From an uncultured Acidobacteriaceae bacterium (GTDB lineage Bacteria; Acidobacteriota; Terriglobia; Terriglobales; Acidobacteriaceae), in contig CAIVDV010000057.1 of the NCBI GenBank assembly GCA_903904755.1, positions 1 to 64,000 of the forward strand: a DNA stretch of 64,000 nt, read 5' to 3'. Both the position numbers and the translations under genes were made by a program. Shown here piece by piece: positions 1 through 7,363 of the stretch. The first letter of the stretch is position 1. Every line of letters begins with the position of its first letter. The notes below the pieces were generated by a model. That model worked only from the letters and a program-made list of their open reading frames with translations. It was not told the origin of the DNA and searched no databases.

Positions 1-176
1 CGCGAAGCGGCCTGAAAACAGGCTGTGGAAGTATGGAAATCGCAAAGAACGCGATTCCCACACTCCCACAGCCTCGACGACTACGGGGTTATCCCCTCAA
101 CCCCAGAGCATATGGGGTACGCATTCTGAGGGCAAGGTCATATATTCCCTATACTCAATCACCTGGAGCGATATAC

Positions 177-539
177 ATGACAACGCTATCACTCGCTCAT
201 AGGACAAACAAAGGGGCGTGGATTAGTGTTGGCCCTTTCTATGATGTTCCATCGGAAACGGCGAAGACTCTTAAACCAGGTGCAACAGTCAATCTCGTTG
301 AGGAGTTCTCTGATCCTTCCCTAGCAATTCTTGCAGACGCTCAGCCAGGCAAGCAGAGGGTCTTCCTGGCACTTCATGGTCAGAACAAACTCAAGATCCG
401 CTATTTCTCTAAAGCGAGTGATTGGGAGAGGTGGTTGGAGGCTGAAAAGACGGGCAGAAAGAGAATGAATGGTGAGAGTCTCCCTTCCCTGGAGGTTGCA
501 TACTCGGCAGAATTTGACATCCCAATCACCGGCAAATGA
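177..539 (+). CDS. Hypothetical protein, possible immunity protein of an upstream RHS cassette
   Basis: I do not recognise a family. The 120-residue product has no signal peptide or membrane segment and looks soluble and mixed alpha/beta. The ATG at 177 has a GGAG about 9 nt upstream. The frame is open to the left edge and has another ATG at 33, but that extension is Pro/Arg-rich and looks untranslated. The gene is followed directly by a repeat of about 230 bp that also follows the small membrane gene at 2053-2454. By position it could be the immunity gene of a preceding RHS cassette lying outside the window. That role is inferred from layout only. Confidence 0.5.
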   Translation: MTTLSLAHRTNKGAWISVGPFYDVPSETAKTLKPGATVNLVEEFSDPSLAILADAQPGKQRVFLALHGQNKLKIRYFSKASDWERWLEAEKTGRKRMNGESLPSLEVAYSAEFDIPITGK

Positions 540-562
540 CGAAATCACCCGGCCCGACAGCA

Positions 563-794
563 GAATGCCGCGCAAACAGGCGGGTAGCTAACCCTTAGCC
601 CGAAAGCCAATTTGGATGTCCTGCAGCCTTCTTTCGGAAGGGTCGGACGCTCTGAGCCAACCGTTCACGCCCTTCTCTTTTTGCGGCACCTCAAACCGCC
701 CCAATCCCCCAAATAGTTCGAAAATCGTCTGCCAGGGCCGACCATGAGTTTTCCAACCCTTTCAGCCGTTGGCTGGAGGGGTTTTGTGTTTTTG
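563..794 (+). repeat. Direct repeat copy A, ending in an intrinsic terminator
   Basis: This is an imperfect direct repeat of 2462-2690. Shared blocks, in the same order, are GAATGCC, AAACAGGCGGGT, CGAAAGCCAAT, AGTTCGAAAATCGTC and a terminator that is nearly identical in both copies. The middle is divergent. The two copies bracket the RHS fragment and its downstream membrane gene. Confidence 0.8.
757..793 (+). terminator. Intrinsic terminator in repeat copy A
   Basis: CCCTTTCAGCC and GGCTGGAGGGG form an 11-bp stem (with G-U pairs) around a GTT loop, followed by the T-rich tail TTTTGTGTTTTT. It ends transcription from the gene at 177-539. Confidence 0.75.
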
Positions 795-834
795 GGAATT
801 TGCGGTACGTTGGTTGCAAGTATCAGCCTGCCCC

Positions 835-1962
835 ATGACCGAAACCAACGCATCCCGCGCCGTCCAGCACGTCAACGTCTTCAGCGGACCGCATTTGATT
901 GGGACCTGGAATCCGGCGGCGGGGAAGGTGTATTACGCCTACTCGGACTGGCTACCACCCCATGGACGAAGACCTGTCCATGGGGGCCCCGAGTTGGGGA
1001 CGAAGCGGTACGAGGCCGACGGCTCGGGAACCTATGTCAACTCGTGGACCAGCCTGCCCTTTGGCGACAACGAGACGGCGCTCGGCACCGGCACGGATGC
1101 GACGGAGCACCACTTCACCGGCAAGGAGCATGACGCGGAAAGTGGGCTGGATTACTTCAAGGCGCGGTATTATCAGTCGCAGACGGGGCGGTGGTTGTTG
1201 CCCGACTGGAGCGAGACGCCGGTACCGGTGCCGTATGCCACCTTCACCAATCCCCAGTCGCTGAATTTGTATACGTATGTGGGGAATAACCCGGTGAATG
1301 CGGTAGATGCGGATGGGCATGCTTTTCAGAATGGTCAGGATGGCAGCAGTCGAACGGGTGAGGGTGTCACGCAGCCTCAAGCATGTGGGACGCAAAATGC
1401 CGACGCGGTTACCAGCAACAACAGCGTTTGCGTCGTCGTGCAGGATGGCACGACGACGCCAACCGCAAGTCCCAGCCAGGCGGCGGCGAACAACCAGGTG
1501 GCCCCACCGCAGGATCTCAGTGCGGATTCGAAGGAGCAGAAGGCAGAAAGGGCTGAGCAAGCCTTGGAAGGTACAGCAAATCTTCTTGACGCTTCTCTTC
1601 GTGCAAAAGCGCTTGGCGGTGCGGTTGCGGCCCTTTCTGAGGCTCCTCCTGCAGCGGCCGTCGTTGCCGTGTATGGGGTGGTCAGCATTTTCGGACAAAC
1701 GATAACGGGAACAGCACAAATCACGGAGGCCTTTACAGGCAACAATTCAGGAGTCGCACACAAAGCGGAGCAAGTCGGGAATATTCTTTCGGGGCCGGCT
1801 GCTGGGCTCATAACCGCCGCTAAAACGCGCAATTTGAACAAAGCAGCGACGGCGGGCAACGTGGAGAGCCTCTACACGGCTGGCACTGGCCTCGTGGACA
1901 AGTCCATTCCATTCCTCCAAAGAGCCGTTGAATTCGGAATGAGTCTACTTGGGGTTCACTGA
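835..1962 (+). CDS. Orphan C-terminal RHS fragment with variable (putative toxin) tip
   Basis: This is the end of an RHS-repeat protein without its shell-forming core. The RHS-associated core motif is clear (HHFTGKEHD, then GLDYFKARYY, then LNLYTYVGNNPVNAVDADG), covering roughly residues 90-165 of 375. After the conserved DADGH comes an unrelated Ala/Gln-rich C-terminal domain of about 210 residues with a hydrophobic stretch, the position where RHS proteins carry exchangeable toxin tips. I could not name a toxin fold. The ATG at 835 is the first usable start beyond the terminator at 757-793, but no good ribosome site is visible, so it may be a silent cassette. A 42-bp palindromic segment interrupts the DWLGTKR motif. 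The next gene is a small membrane protein that may give immunity. Confidence 0.7.
   Translation: MTETNASRAVQHVNVFSGPHLIGTWNPAAGKVYYAYSDWLPPHGRRPVHGGPELGTKRYEADGSGTYVNSWTSLPFGDNETALGTGTDATEHHFTGKEHDAESGLDYFKARYYQSQTGRWLLPDWSETPVPVPYATFTNPQSLNLYTYVGNNPVNAVDADGHAFQNGQDGSSRTGEGVTQPQACGTQNADAVTSNNSVCVVVQDGTTTPTASPSQAAANNQVAPPQDLSADSKEQKAERAEQALEGTANLLDASLRAKALGGAVAALSEAPPAAAVVAVYGVVSIFGQTITGTAQITEAFTGNNSGVAHKAEQVGNILSGPAAGLITAAKTRNLNKAATAGNVESLYTAGTGLVDKSIPFLQRAVEFGMSLLGVH
958..985. repeat. Perfect inverted repeat inside the RHS fragment
   Basis: CCCCATGGAC (958-967) and GTCCATGGGG (976-985) are perfect 10-bp arms around 8 nt. The palindrome lies in about 42 bp of in-frame sequence separating Asp-Trp from Leu-Gly-Thr-Lys of the RHS repeat motif, so it looks like a small insertion. 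Confidence 0.75.
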
Positions 1963-2052
1963 TCTGAGGTTGTGTTTAAGCCTTAGGAGAGCATTCCCCG
2001 AAGTAACTATGCAAACTGCATTGAACGAAGATCAATGAGAAGGTGCCCTTTC

Positions 2053-2454
2053 ATGCGCGGAATCAGAGGACTGTCAATTACGTTTTTCGCGATAATGACA
2101 CTCGTCCTATTTGCCTTTCTTTTGGGCAAATTGACGATTACGGGAATGGCTTTCGCATACATGATACTAATGTGTCTTGGCGTGGTGGTTCTCGCTTTGA
2201 GCATTAAAAACCCTTCAAACGGTAGACGGATTCCTCCTCCAATCCCAAGACCATTTATGTTGACGAGGGCCAGACTCAGCACGCCCTTTCTCAAAGCCAT
2301 AATAATTCTAAGTATCGGTACACTTGTATTTGGAATCTGGTCAAGCCACGATTTGCCTCTTTTGCCGCGCGCAACTGGCATTACGGCAAATGTCTGCATC
2401 ACGGCCGCATTTATCATCGCTCTGCGAAAATCCAAGCGAGAGTCGCAGAAGTAG
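2053..2454 (+). CDS. Small four-helix membrane protein, candidate RHS immunity protein
   Basis: The 133-residue product has about four hydrophobic segments (approximately residues 8-28, 31-52, 83-105 and 112-128) and a basic C-terminal tail (RKSKRESQK). No family is recognised. The ATG at 2053 has AAGGTG 7-8 nt upstream and is preferred over the ATG at 2035, which has no clear ribosome site. It lies 90 bp downstream of the RHS tip on the same strand and is followed by repeat copy B and its terminator. Lower GC than the rest of the window suggests transfer. Immunity is inferred from gene order; an unrelated small membrane protein is the alternative. Confidence 0.5.
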   Translation: MRGIRGLSITFFAIMTLVLFAFLLGKLTITGMAFAYMILMCLGVVVLALSIKNPSNGRRIPPPIPRPFMLTRARLSTPFLKAIIILSIGTLVFGIWSSHDLPLLPRATGITANVCITAAFIIALRKSKRESQK

Positions 2455-2461
2455 GCGAGTT

Positions 2462-2690
2462 GAATGCCAAACAGGCGGGTGGCGCACCCTTCACTCGAAA
2501 GCCAATCTGAGCGTCCAACCCCTCCTTGTTCTGGATGGGTTGGACGAGCCAAGGCCAACGCCGTCCTCAGTGCTTGCACCTCGCCGCTCAGGCCTCAAGC
2601 CTCTCCACCCACAATAGAAGTTCGAAAATCGTCCGCTAGCAGTTTTACCGAACCCTTTCAGCCGTTGGCTGGAGGGGTTTTGTGTTTTTG
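2462..2690 (+). repeat. Direct repeat copy B, ending in an intrinsic terminator
   Basis: This is the second copy of the repeat at 563-794. It starts 8 bp after the stop codon of the membrane gene. The ends are best conserved, including AGTTCGAAAATCGTC and the hairpin. Confidence 0.8.
2652..2689 (+). terminator. Intrinsic terminator in repeat copy B
   Basis: The CCCTTTCAGCC/GGCTGGAGGGG hairpin with GTT loop and TTTTGTGTTTTT tail is the same as in copy A. It ends the RHS cassette. Confidence 0.75.
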
Positions 2691-2775
2691 CGGCTGCCCC
2701 GGACCGGCATTTCAGGCCAATCACCGCGCAACGCTCTTGCAGCCCGCTCTCCCATCGATGGCCTGAGCACCCGCC

Positions 2776-4044
2776 TCAGTGCCGGGGCGTGGTTGCCAGC
2801 AGTTTGAGATCGATGGCGGCGGCCATGGCGGCATACCCTGCATCGTTGGGGTGCAGGTGGTCGCCGGAATCGTATGCGGGCGAGAGTTGCGTGGGGTGGC
2901 TGGGGTTGCGCAGTGCCAGGTCAAAATCGACGACGCCGTCGAAATTTGCGCCGCTGCGAATCCAGCGGTTCAGGGCCTGGCGTGTGGCCTCGCCCGTGGG
3001 CGAGTAGTAGGGCTCGCCGGAGTTCTCGAAGGGTGTCAGGGTTGCGCCGAGGATGCGGATTCCTTTGGCGTGGGCGCGCTCAATCAACTGGGCGAGCGCG
3101 GCGATGAGGTCTGCCGCGCCAACGGACTCTGCCGGGGTATGGAAGATGCTGGGCAGGCCGATGTCGTTGATGCCCTCAAGCGCGATGACGTGCGTAACGC
3201 CGGGTTGGGCGAGGACGTCGCGATCGAAGCGGGCCAGCGCGTTGGGGCCGATGACGTCATGCAGCAGTCGATTGCCGCTGATGCCCTGGTTGAGCACTGC
3301 CATTGCCGGGTGGGAGCCGGGCCCGGAGATGCGCCGCGCCAGGTCGTCGGGCCAGCGATGGAAGGCGTCGGGCGTGGAGGCGTAGCCGTCGGTAATGGAG
3401 TCGCCGAGGGCGACCACGGCCCCTGTGCTGCCGGGCGCGGTAACCTCAATGCCGGCAAGCAGATAGAGCGAAGTGGAGGTTGCGGCACCGGGCAGCGACG
3501 GCGCGGCGGTAGCATCGCCTGCGGCCGAGAGATAGGTGGTTTGCGTGCCCAACTGGTGCCAGGTGAGCGGCCCGGTTGCCTGCGGCAGATAGATGCTGAC
3601 GGCCAGGGTTGCGAACGGGGTAACGTCCATGGCAACGGGGTCGCTGAGCATGGGTGCGCCGACCGGGATGACTACGGAGGGGCTGCCGTGGAAGGTGAGC
3701 GCGTGGTCTGACCCGGGCACGATGGCGGAGCCGCCGGCAGAAAGCGCGAGATGGACCGGACCAACAGCCAGCGGCGCTGCGCCATAGGCATTGGAGAGGC
3801 GCACACGCACACGCTGGCCGCCGATGCTGACGTGCGCCGTTTCGCGGATTGTCTGGTTGGCAAAGCCGGTGTTTTGCCCGTCGGGCAGTGCGTTGGCGGG
3901 CATGGGGCTCATCGTCCAGGTGGCAACCCAATGGTCTTCGGGAATGGTCTGCGCCGGGGATGTGCGCGCAGCAATCAGGCCCATGGCGGCCGATGTAACA
4001 AGAAGGATGCCAGCCCGCAGACGCCGCATTTTGGTTGTGCTCAT
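2776..4044 (-). CDS. Secreted SGNH/GDSL-family esterase
   Basis: This is a secreted esterase/lipase of the GDSL superfamily, resembling the XynE-like branch acting on acylated polysaccharides. The 422-residue protein has an N-terminal signal peptide (about 1-31), a beta-sandwich-like domain (about 35-200), then the SGNH domain. The motifs are GDSITDG (nucleophile Ser216), NQGISGNR, EGINDIG (Asn293) and DHLHPND (Asp395/His398). The ATG at 4044 was chosen because the signal peptide follows directly; AAGGA lies about 12 nt upstream. The exact substrate cannot be read from sequence; deacetylation of plant cell-wall sugars would fit the other hydrolases in the window. Confidence 0.85.
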   Translation of the reverse strand: MSTTKMRRLRAGILLVTSAAMGLIAARTSPAQTIPEDHWVATWTMSPMPANALPDGQNTGFANQTIRETAHVSIGGQRVRVRLSNAYGAAPLAVGPVHLALSAGGSAIVPGSDHALTFHGSPSVVIPVGAPMLSDPVAMDVTPFATLAVSIYLPQATGPLTWHQLGTQTTYLSAAGDATAAPSLPGAATSTSLYLLAGIEVTAPGSTGAVVALGDSITDGYASTPDAFHRWPDDLARRISGPGSHPAMAVLNQGISGNRLLHDVIGPNALARFDRDVLAQPGVTHVIALEGINDIGLPSIFHTPAESVGAADLIAALAQLIERAHAKGIRILGATLTPFENSGEPYYSPTGEATRQALNRWIRSGANFDGVVDFDLALRNPSHPTQLSPAYDSGDHLHPNDAGYAAMAAAIDLKLLATTPRH

Positions 4045-4284
4045 GGGTGAACCCATTCCTTCGCCAGGCAGCATTTGGCCGCAGCCGGCCAGGTGCCTGA
4101 CACCGGATTTGAGATGCTGCGAACAAGAATACGGCCTTGCGGGAAGGCTCGTCGCCGGGAAGAGTTGCTTCTGTCCTGCGATGCACTTCCTCCTCAAATG
4201 CCGAATTGGATGACTTGGGCAACTCAATCCGGCTAGAATCGTGATTCAAATCCCTGAGGCGAGCCCCCGGATGGAGAACAACGG

Positions 4285-5016
4285 ATGACAGCCGTACTGG
4301 AAACCATCGACATTGTTTTGCCTGTGCATAATGAGGGCGCGTCCATTGGTGCCACCCTGCGCGAGTTCCATCGGGTGGTGATGCTGGAGGGCGGCCAGCC
4401 AATCCGCTTTGTGGTGTGCGAAGACGGTTCGAGCGACGACACGGTGCCGGTTCTGCAGGCGCTGACCAGAGAACTGCCGCTGAAGCTGATTTCAGACCCT
4501 GTGCGGAAGGGCTACTCGCGCGCCGTGATTGATGGCTTCCTGGGCACCGATTCAAGCTGGGTGGGATTCATTGACTCGGACGGGCAATGTGACCCGGCGG
4601 ATATGCTGCGACTGGCAGCGCTGCGAACCGAGGGCGTGGACTTTGTGATGGGCTGGCGGAATCCGCGCCGGGACGTGTGGATTCGCAAGGCGATGTCGGG
4701 TGCCTTCGGCATTGTCTACCGGATGTTTTTCGGTGTGACGGCGAAGGACCCATCGTGCCCGTATCTGCTGATAAGCCGGGCTGGGCTGGAGAAGATTCTG
4801 GGCGGCAACGTGGGCATTCTGAAGCAGGGTTTCTGGTGGGAGTTTCTGGCGCGGGCGGTGGCGGCCCGGCTGCGCATTGTGGAGACGCCGGTGCGGCATC
4901 GCCCACGCGCCGCCGGGGAGACCCAGGTTTACCGGCCGACAAAAGTGCCCCGGATTGCCGCCGAGCACTTGATCGGCCTGGTCCACCTGCGACGGGAACT
5001 CGATGGCCGCAAGTAG
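4285..5016 (+). CDS. Family 2 glycosyltransferase (dolichol-phosphate-mannose-synthase-like)
   Basis: This is an inverting GT-A glycosyltransferase of 243 residues. The N-terminal nucleotide-sugar fold shows DIVLPVHNEG, VCEDGSSDDT and the metal-binding DSDGQ (DXD-like). There are no membrane helices, so it resembles soluble DPM1-type synthases that load a sugar onto a polyprenyl phosphate. It overlaps the next gene, a polytopic membrane protein, by 14 bp. This suggests a two-gene unit in which this enzyme makes a lipid-linked sugar donor and the membrane partner uses it. The donor sugar is unknown. Confidence 0.85.
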   Translation: MTAVLETIDIVLPVHNEGASIGATLREFHRVVMLEGGQPIRFVVCEDGSSDDTVPVLQALTRELPLKLISDPVRKGYSRAVIDGFLGTDSSWVGFIDSDGQCDPADMLRLAALRTEGVDFVMGWRNPRRDVWIRKAMSGAFGIVYRMFFGVTAKDPSCPYLLISRAGLEKILGGNVGILKQGFWWEFLARAVAARLRIVETPVRHRPRAAGETQVYRPTKVPRIAAEHLIGLVHLRRELDGRK

Positions 5017-6616
5017 CGCAGGCTGGCGGAAGGTGCTGGCGGGGCTATGGTTTGCCTTGTGCGCGGCGGTGGCTGCTGCGGCCCATCTGGCGGCTGCGCT
5101 GGGCGGTTACTTTTCCATGGGCCCGCTGGTGCGCCCGCTGGACTTTGACTATCCGCTGCGCATGCTGGAAGTGATCTACGCGGCGCGCGGGCTTACCCCC
5201 TATCGCGACTTCGGATTTGTCTATCCGCCGGGGCAGGTGTGGCTGTATGGCAAGGTGCTTGGGCTGCAGCAACCGGGCTCAGTCACCGCTGCCATTGCCG
5301 TCGCAAGCCTGCTGCTGTGGGCTGGGTGCGCGTGGCAGTTGGCGCGGCTTGTGCCTGCCGCGTGGCGCTGGTTCGTGGCTGGAGCGGTTTTGCTTGTGAT
5401 GGGGGGCGCGGCGCCATTCCTGTGGGGATACGTGCCGCTCACCGAGCCCATTCCGCTGCTGGCACTTGCCACGCTGCTGGTATTTGCTGAGGTTGAGAGC
5501 GGCCCAAACCGGGCCAGGCTGGCGGCCCTCGCTGCCGTTGCGGCTGTGGAAGCGCTGCTGCGCTGGGACTGGATTCTGCTGTTTGTGTGCCTGCAGGCAG
5601 GGTTGGCCGGGGTGCTGTGGCTGCCGGGCCGGTGGCTGGATGCGGCCGGGCCGATGCGGATTGGCGCGGCACGGCTGGTTCGCGCTGCCGGGGCTGCCAT
5701 TGCCGGAATGACCATCGCCATGGCTGCCATTGCCGCGGTTGCGCTGGCTACGGGCAGTTGGGACAGCGCGCGGTTCTTCATCTTTTACCTGCCGCTGCAT
5801 ATCTCCGGCTATCGGCACCTGCCGCTGGCGGCGGGGGCAGCACTGCCGTGGCTGTTGACGGCGTCTCTGATGGCCGTTGTTGCCGTAACACTGGCTGCGG
5901 CTTCTGCCTGCAGCACCAACCGCCAGGGCTTCGTCCCTTTCCTGAAGGCCGGGGTGCTGATTGCGCCGTGCCTCGCTCTGGTTCCCTACGCCATGGGCCG
6001 TGCAGACTCAGACCACTTCCTGCCGCTCTCAATGATGGGGATGGTGGCTCTGCTGGCTGCGTTTGCGCTGCGCCCTGGCCGCGGAGTGCGGGCGCTGCTG
6101 CTGGTGGTGCTGGCCATCAATGCCACCCCGGCCCTGACGGGACTCATCAGCCTGGCGCCGGTGGCAGGCATCCAGCCCCCGGACCGGGAACTGAGCCGGC
6201 TTCACCAGGCGACAGAAGCCTGCACCCGGCTGTTTCCCGAGGATGCTCGTTCCCTGTTTGTGGGCCAATCCTCGTACGACCACTTCCTCATCAACACACC
6301 CGGCTTTTACCTGATGCGGCCTGACCTGCAACCGGCGACACCGTTCCTCAGCGATGAGCCGGGCGCGCAGAATACCTGCGAACTGGGATCGCGGGTGGCC
6401 GCTGATTTGGCGAAGGCTCCGCGGCCGACCGTGCTGGTGCTGGACACTGCCACGCAAGGGTGGGAGGCGAACCTGACCCGCACCATGACCAACTGCGGGC
6501 GAGTGGAAGCCGCGATTGCCGCAATGCACGCGCAGGCCCTGGGCAGTTGCCAGGTGCCGTACGACTACGTTCCAACGGCGAAAAAGCGCAACTTTGAGGT
6601 CTTGGTGGCGCGCTGA
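5003..6616 (+). CDS. Polytopic membrane protein, possible GT-C-type glycosyltransferase
   Basis: The 537-residue integral membrane protein has roughly ten to twelve hydrophobic segments up to about residue 390 and a soluble C-terminal region. The first loop carries acidic and aromatic residues (PLDFDYPLRM, then PYRDFGFVYPPG), as expected for the catalytic loop of GT-C enzymes using lipid-linked donors, but no exact family signature is recognised. The ATG start lies inside the end of the GT2 gene, indicating translational coupling. The C-terminal part (about 395-530) contains several Cys and may be periplasmic. The function is inferred from topology and neighbour. Confidence 0.6.
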   Translation: MAASSAGWRKVLAGLWFALCAAVAAAAHLAAALGGYFSMGPLVRPLDFDYPLRMLEVIYAARGLTPYRDFGFVYPPGQVWLYGKVLGLQQPGSVTAAIAVASLLLWAGCAWQLARLVPAAWRWFVAGAVLLVMGGAAPFLWGYVPLTEPIPLLALATLLVFAEVESGPNRARLAALAAVAAVEALLRWDWILLFVCLQAGLAGVLWLPGRWLDAAGPMRIGAARLVRAAGAAIAGMTIAMAAIAAVALATGSWDSARFFIFYLPLHISGYRHLPLAAGAALPWLLTASLMAVVAVTLAAASACSTNRQGFVPFLKAGVLIAPCLALVPYAMGRADSDHFLPLSMMGMVALLAAFALRPGRGVRALLLVVLAINATPALTGLISLAPVAGIQPPDRELSRLHQATEACTRLFPEDARSLFVGQSSYDHFLINTPGFYLMRPDLQPATPFLSDEPGAQNTCELGSRVAADLAKAPRPTVLVLDTATQGWEANLTRTMTNCGRVEAAIAAMHAQALGSCQVPYDYVPTAKKRNFEVLVAR

Positions 6617-6639
6617 TTTTTTCTGGAGAATTTGCCGGC

Positions 6640-7128
6640 TCAGGCCGCTTCAGGCAACTGCGGCGCGGTCCTGGTGATTCTGCGGTACTCCAGCAGCATG
6701 GTCACACGCCAGCGAACAATCATCCCGAAGGCCAGGATGAAGAAGAGTCCCCCCGACTGTTCCACGGTAAGCACGGTATCCAGATACCCGCGAGCCGCAA
6801 TGCGGATGACGGCAAGGACAATCAGCACCAGGAAAAATGCGTTGGAGCGCTGCATCATCACGGAGTCGCCGACAATGGTGAGTTTTGAGGTGCGCAGAAT
6901 GGGGTAAGCCAGCAGCAGCGCACCCACCAGGAACGCAGCAACTGCCCACAGCAGCGGGATGCGGAACATGGGCGCGATAAACATGCAAAAGCCGGTCGCC
7001 ATGCCCAGCGGGGGGATGATGATTTTGCGGATGGTGACGGCGGTGCGCCCCTCGCGAATGCGCCATGCCATGACGGCAAAAAAGCCGGCAATCGAGCTCA
7101 AAATCGACATTCCAGGAGGAATCAGCAC
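6640..7128 (-). CDS. CcdC-like (DUF1453) membrane protein
   Basis: The 162-residue protein has about four to five membrane helices. The stretches IRKIIIPPLGMATGF and AYPILRTSKLTI are characteristic of the CcdC/DUF1453 family, first described near cytochrome c biogenesis genes in Bacillus. No Cys thiol motif is present and no cytochrome maturation genes lie next to it, so a role in cytochrome biogenesis is not supported by context. The start appears to be GTG at 7128 with AAGGG 7 nt upstream; an in-frame ATG at 7110 is the alternative. It converges on the membrane gene ending at 6616. Confidence 0.7.
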   Translation of the reverse strand: MLIPPGMSILSSIAGFFAVMAWRIREGRTAVTIRKIIIPPLGMATGFCMFIAPMFRIPLLWAVAAFLVGALLLAYPILRTSKLTIVGDSVMMQRSNAFFLVLIVLAVIRIAARGYLDTVLTVEQSGGLFFILAFGMIVRWRVTMLLEYRRITRTAPQLPEAA

Positions 7129-7363
7129 GGTTCAGCCCTTCGCTTGGGAGTATTGGCACGCTAGCTCGCCAACTGTATTTTATCAGGGGGCGGAGTTTCG
7201 CCAATTGGGCAGAGCCGACGGGTTTTACGCTGTCGGAAGAGGGGCAATAAAGCGGTGGCTGCAGGCACGGGGCAAAGCGGGTGGAATGGGCGTGGCGCGG
7301 CTGAATAAATCGGTTTATTATGGAAACCGCCCGCAACTCTCCCTTTTCTGAAAGGCCCTGACC

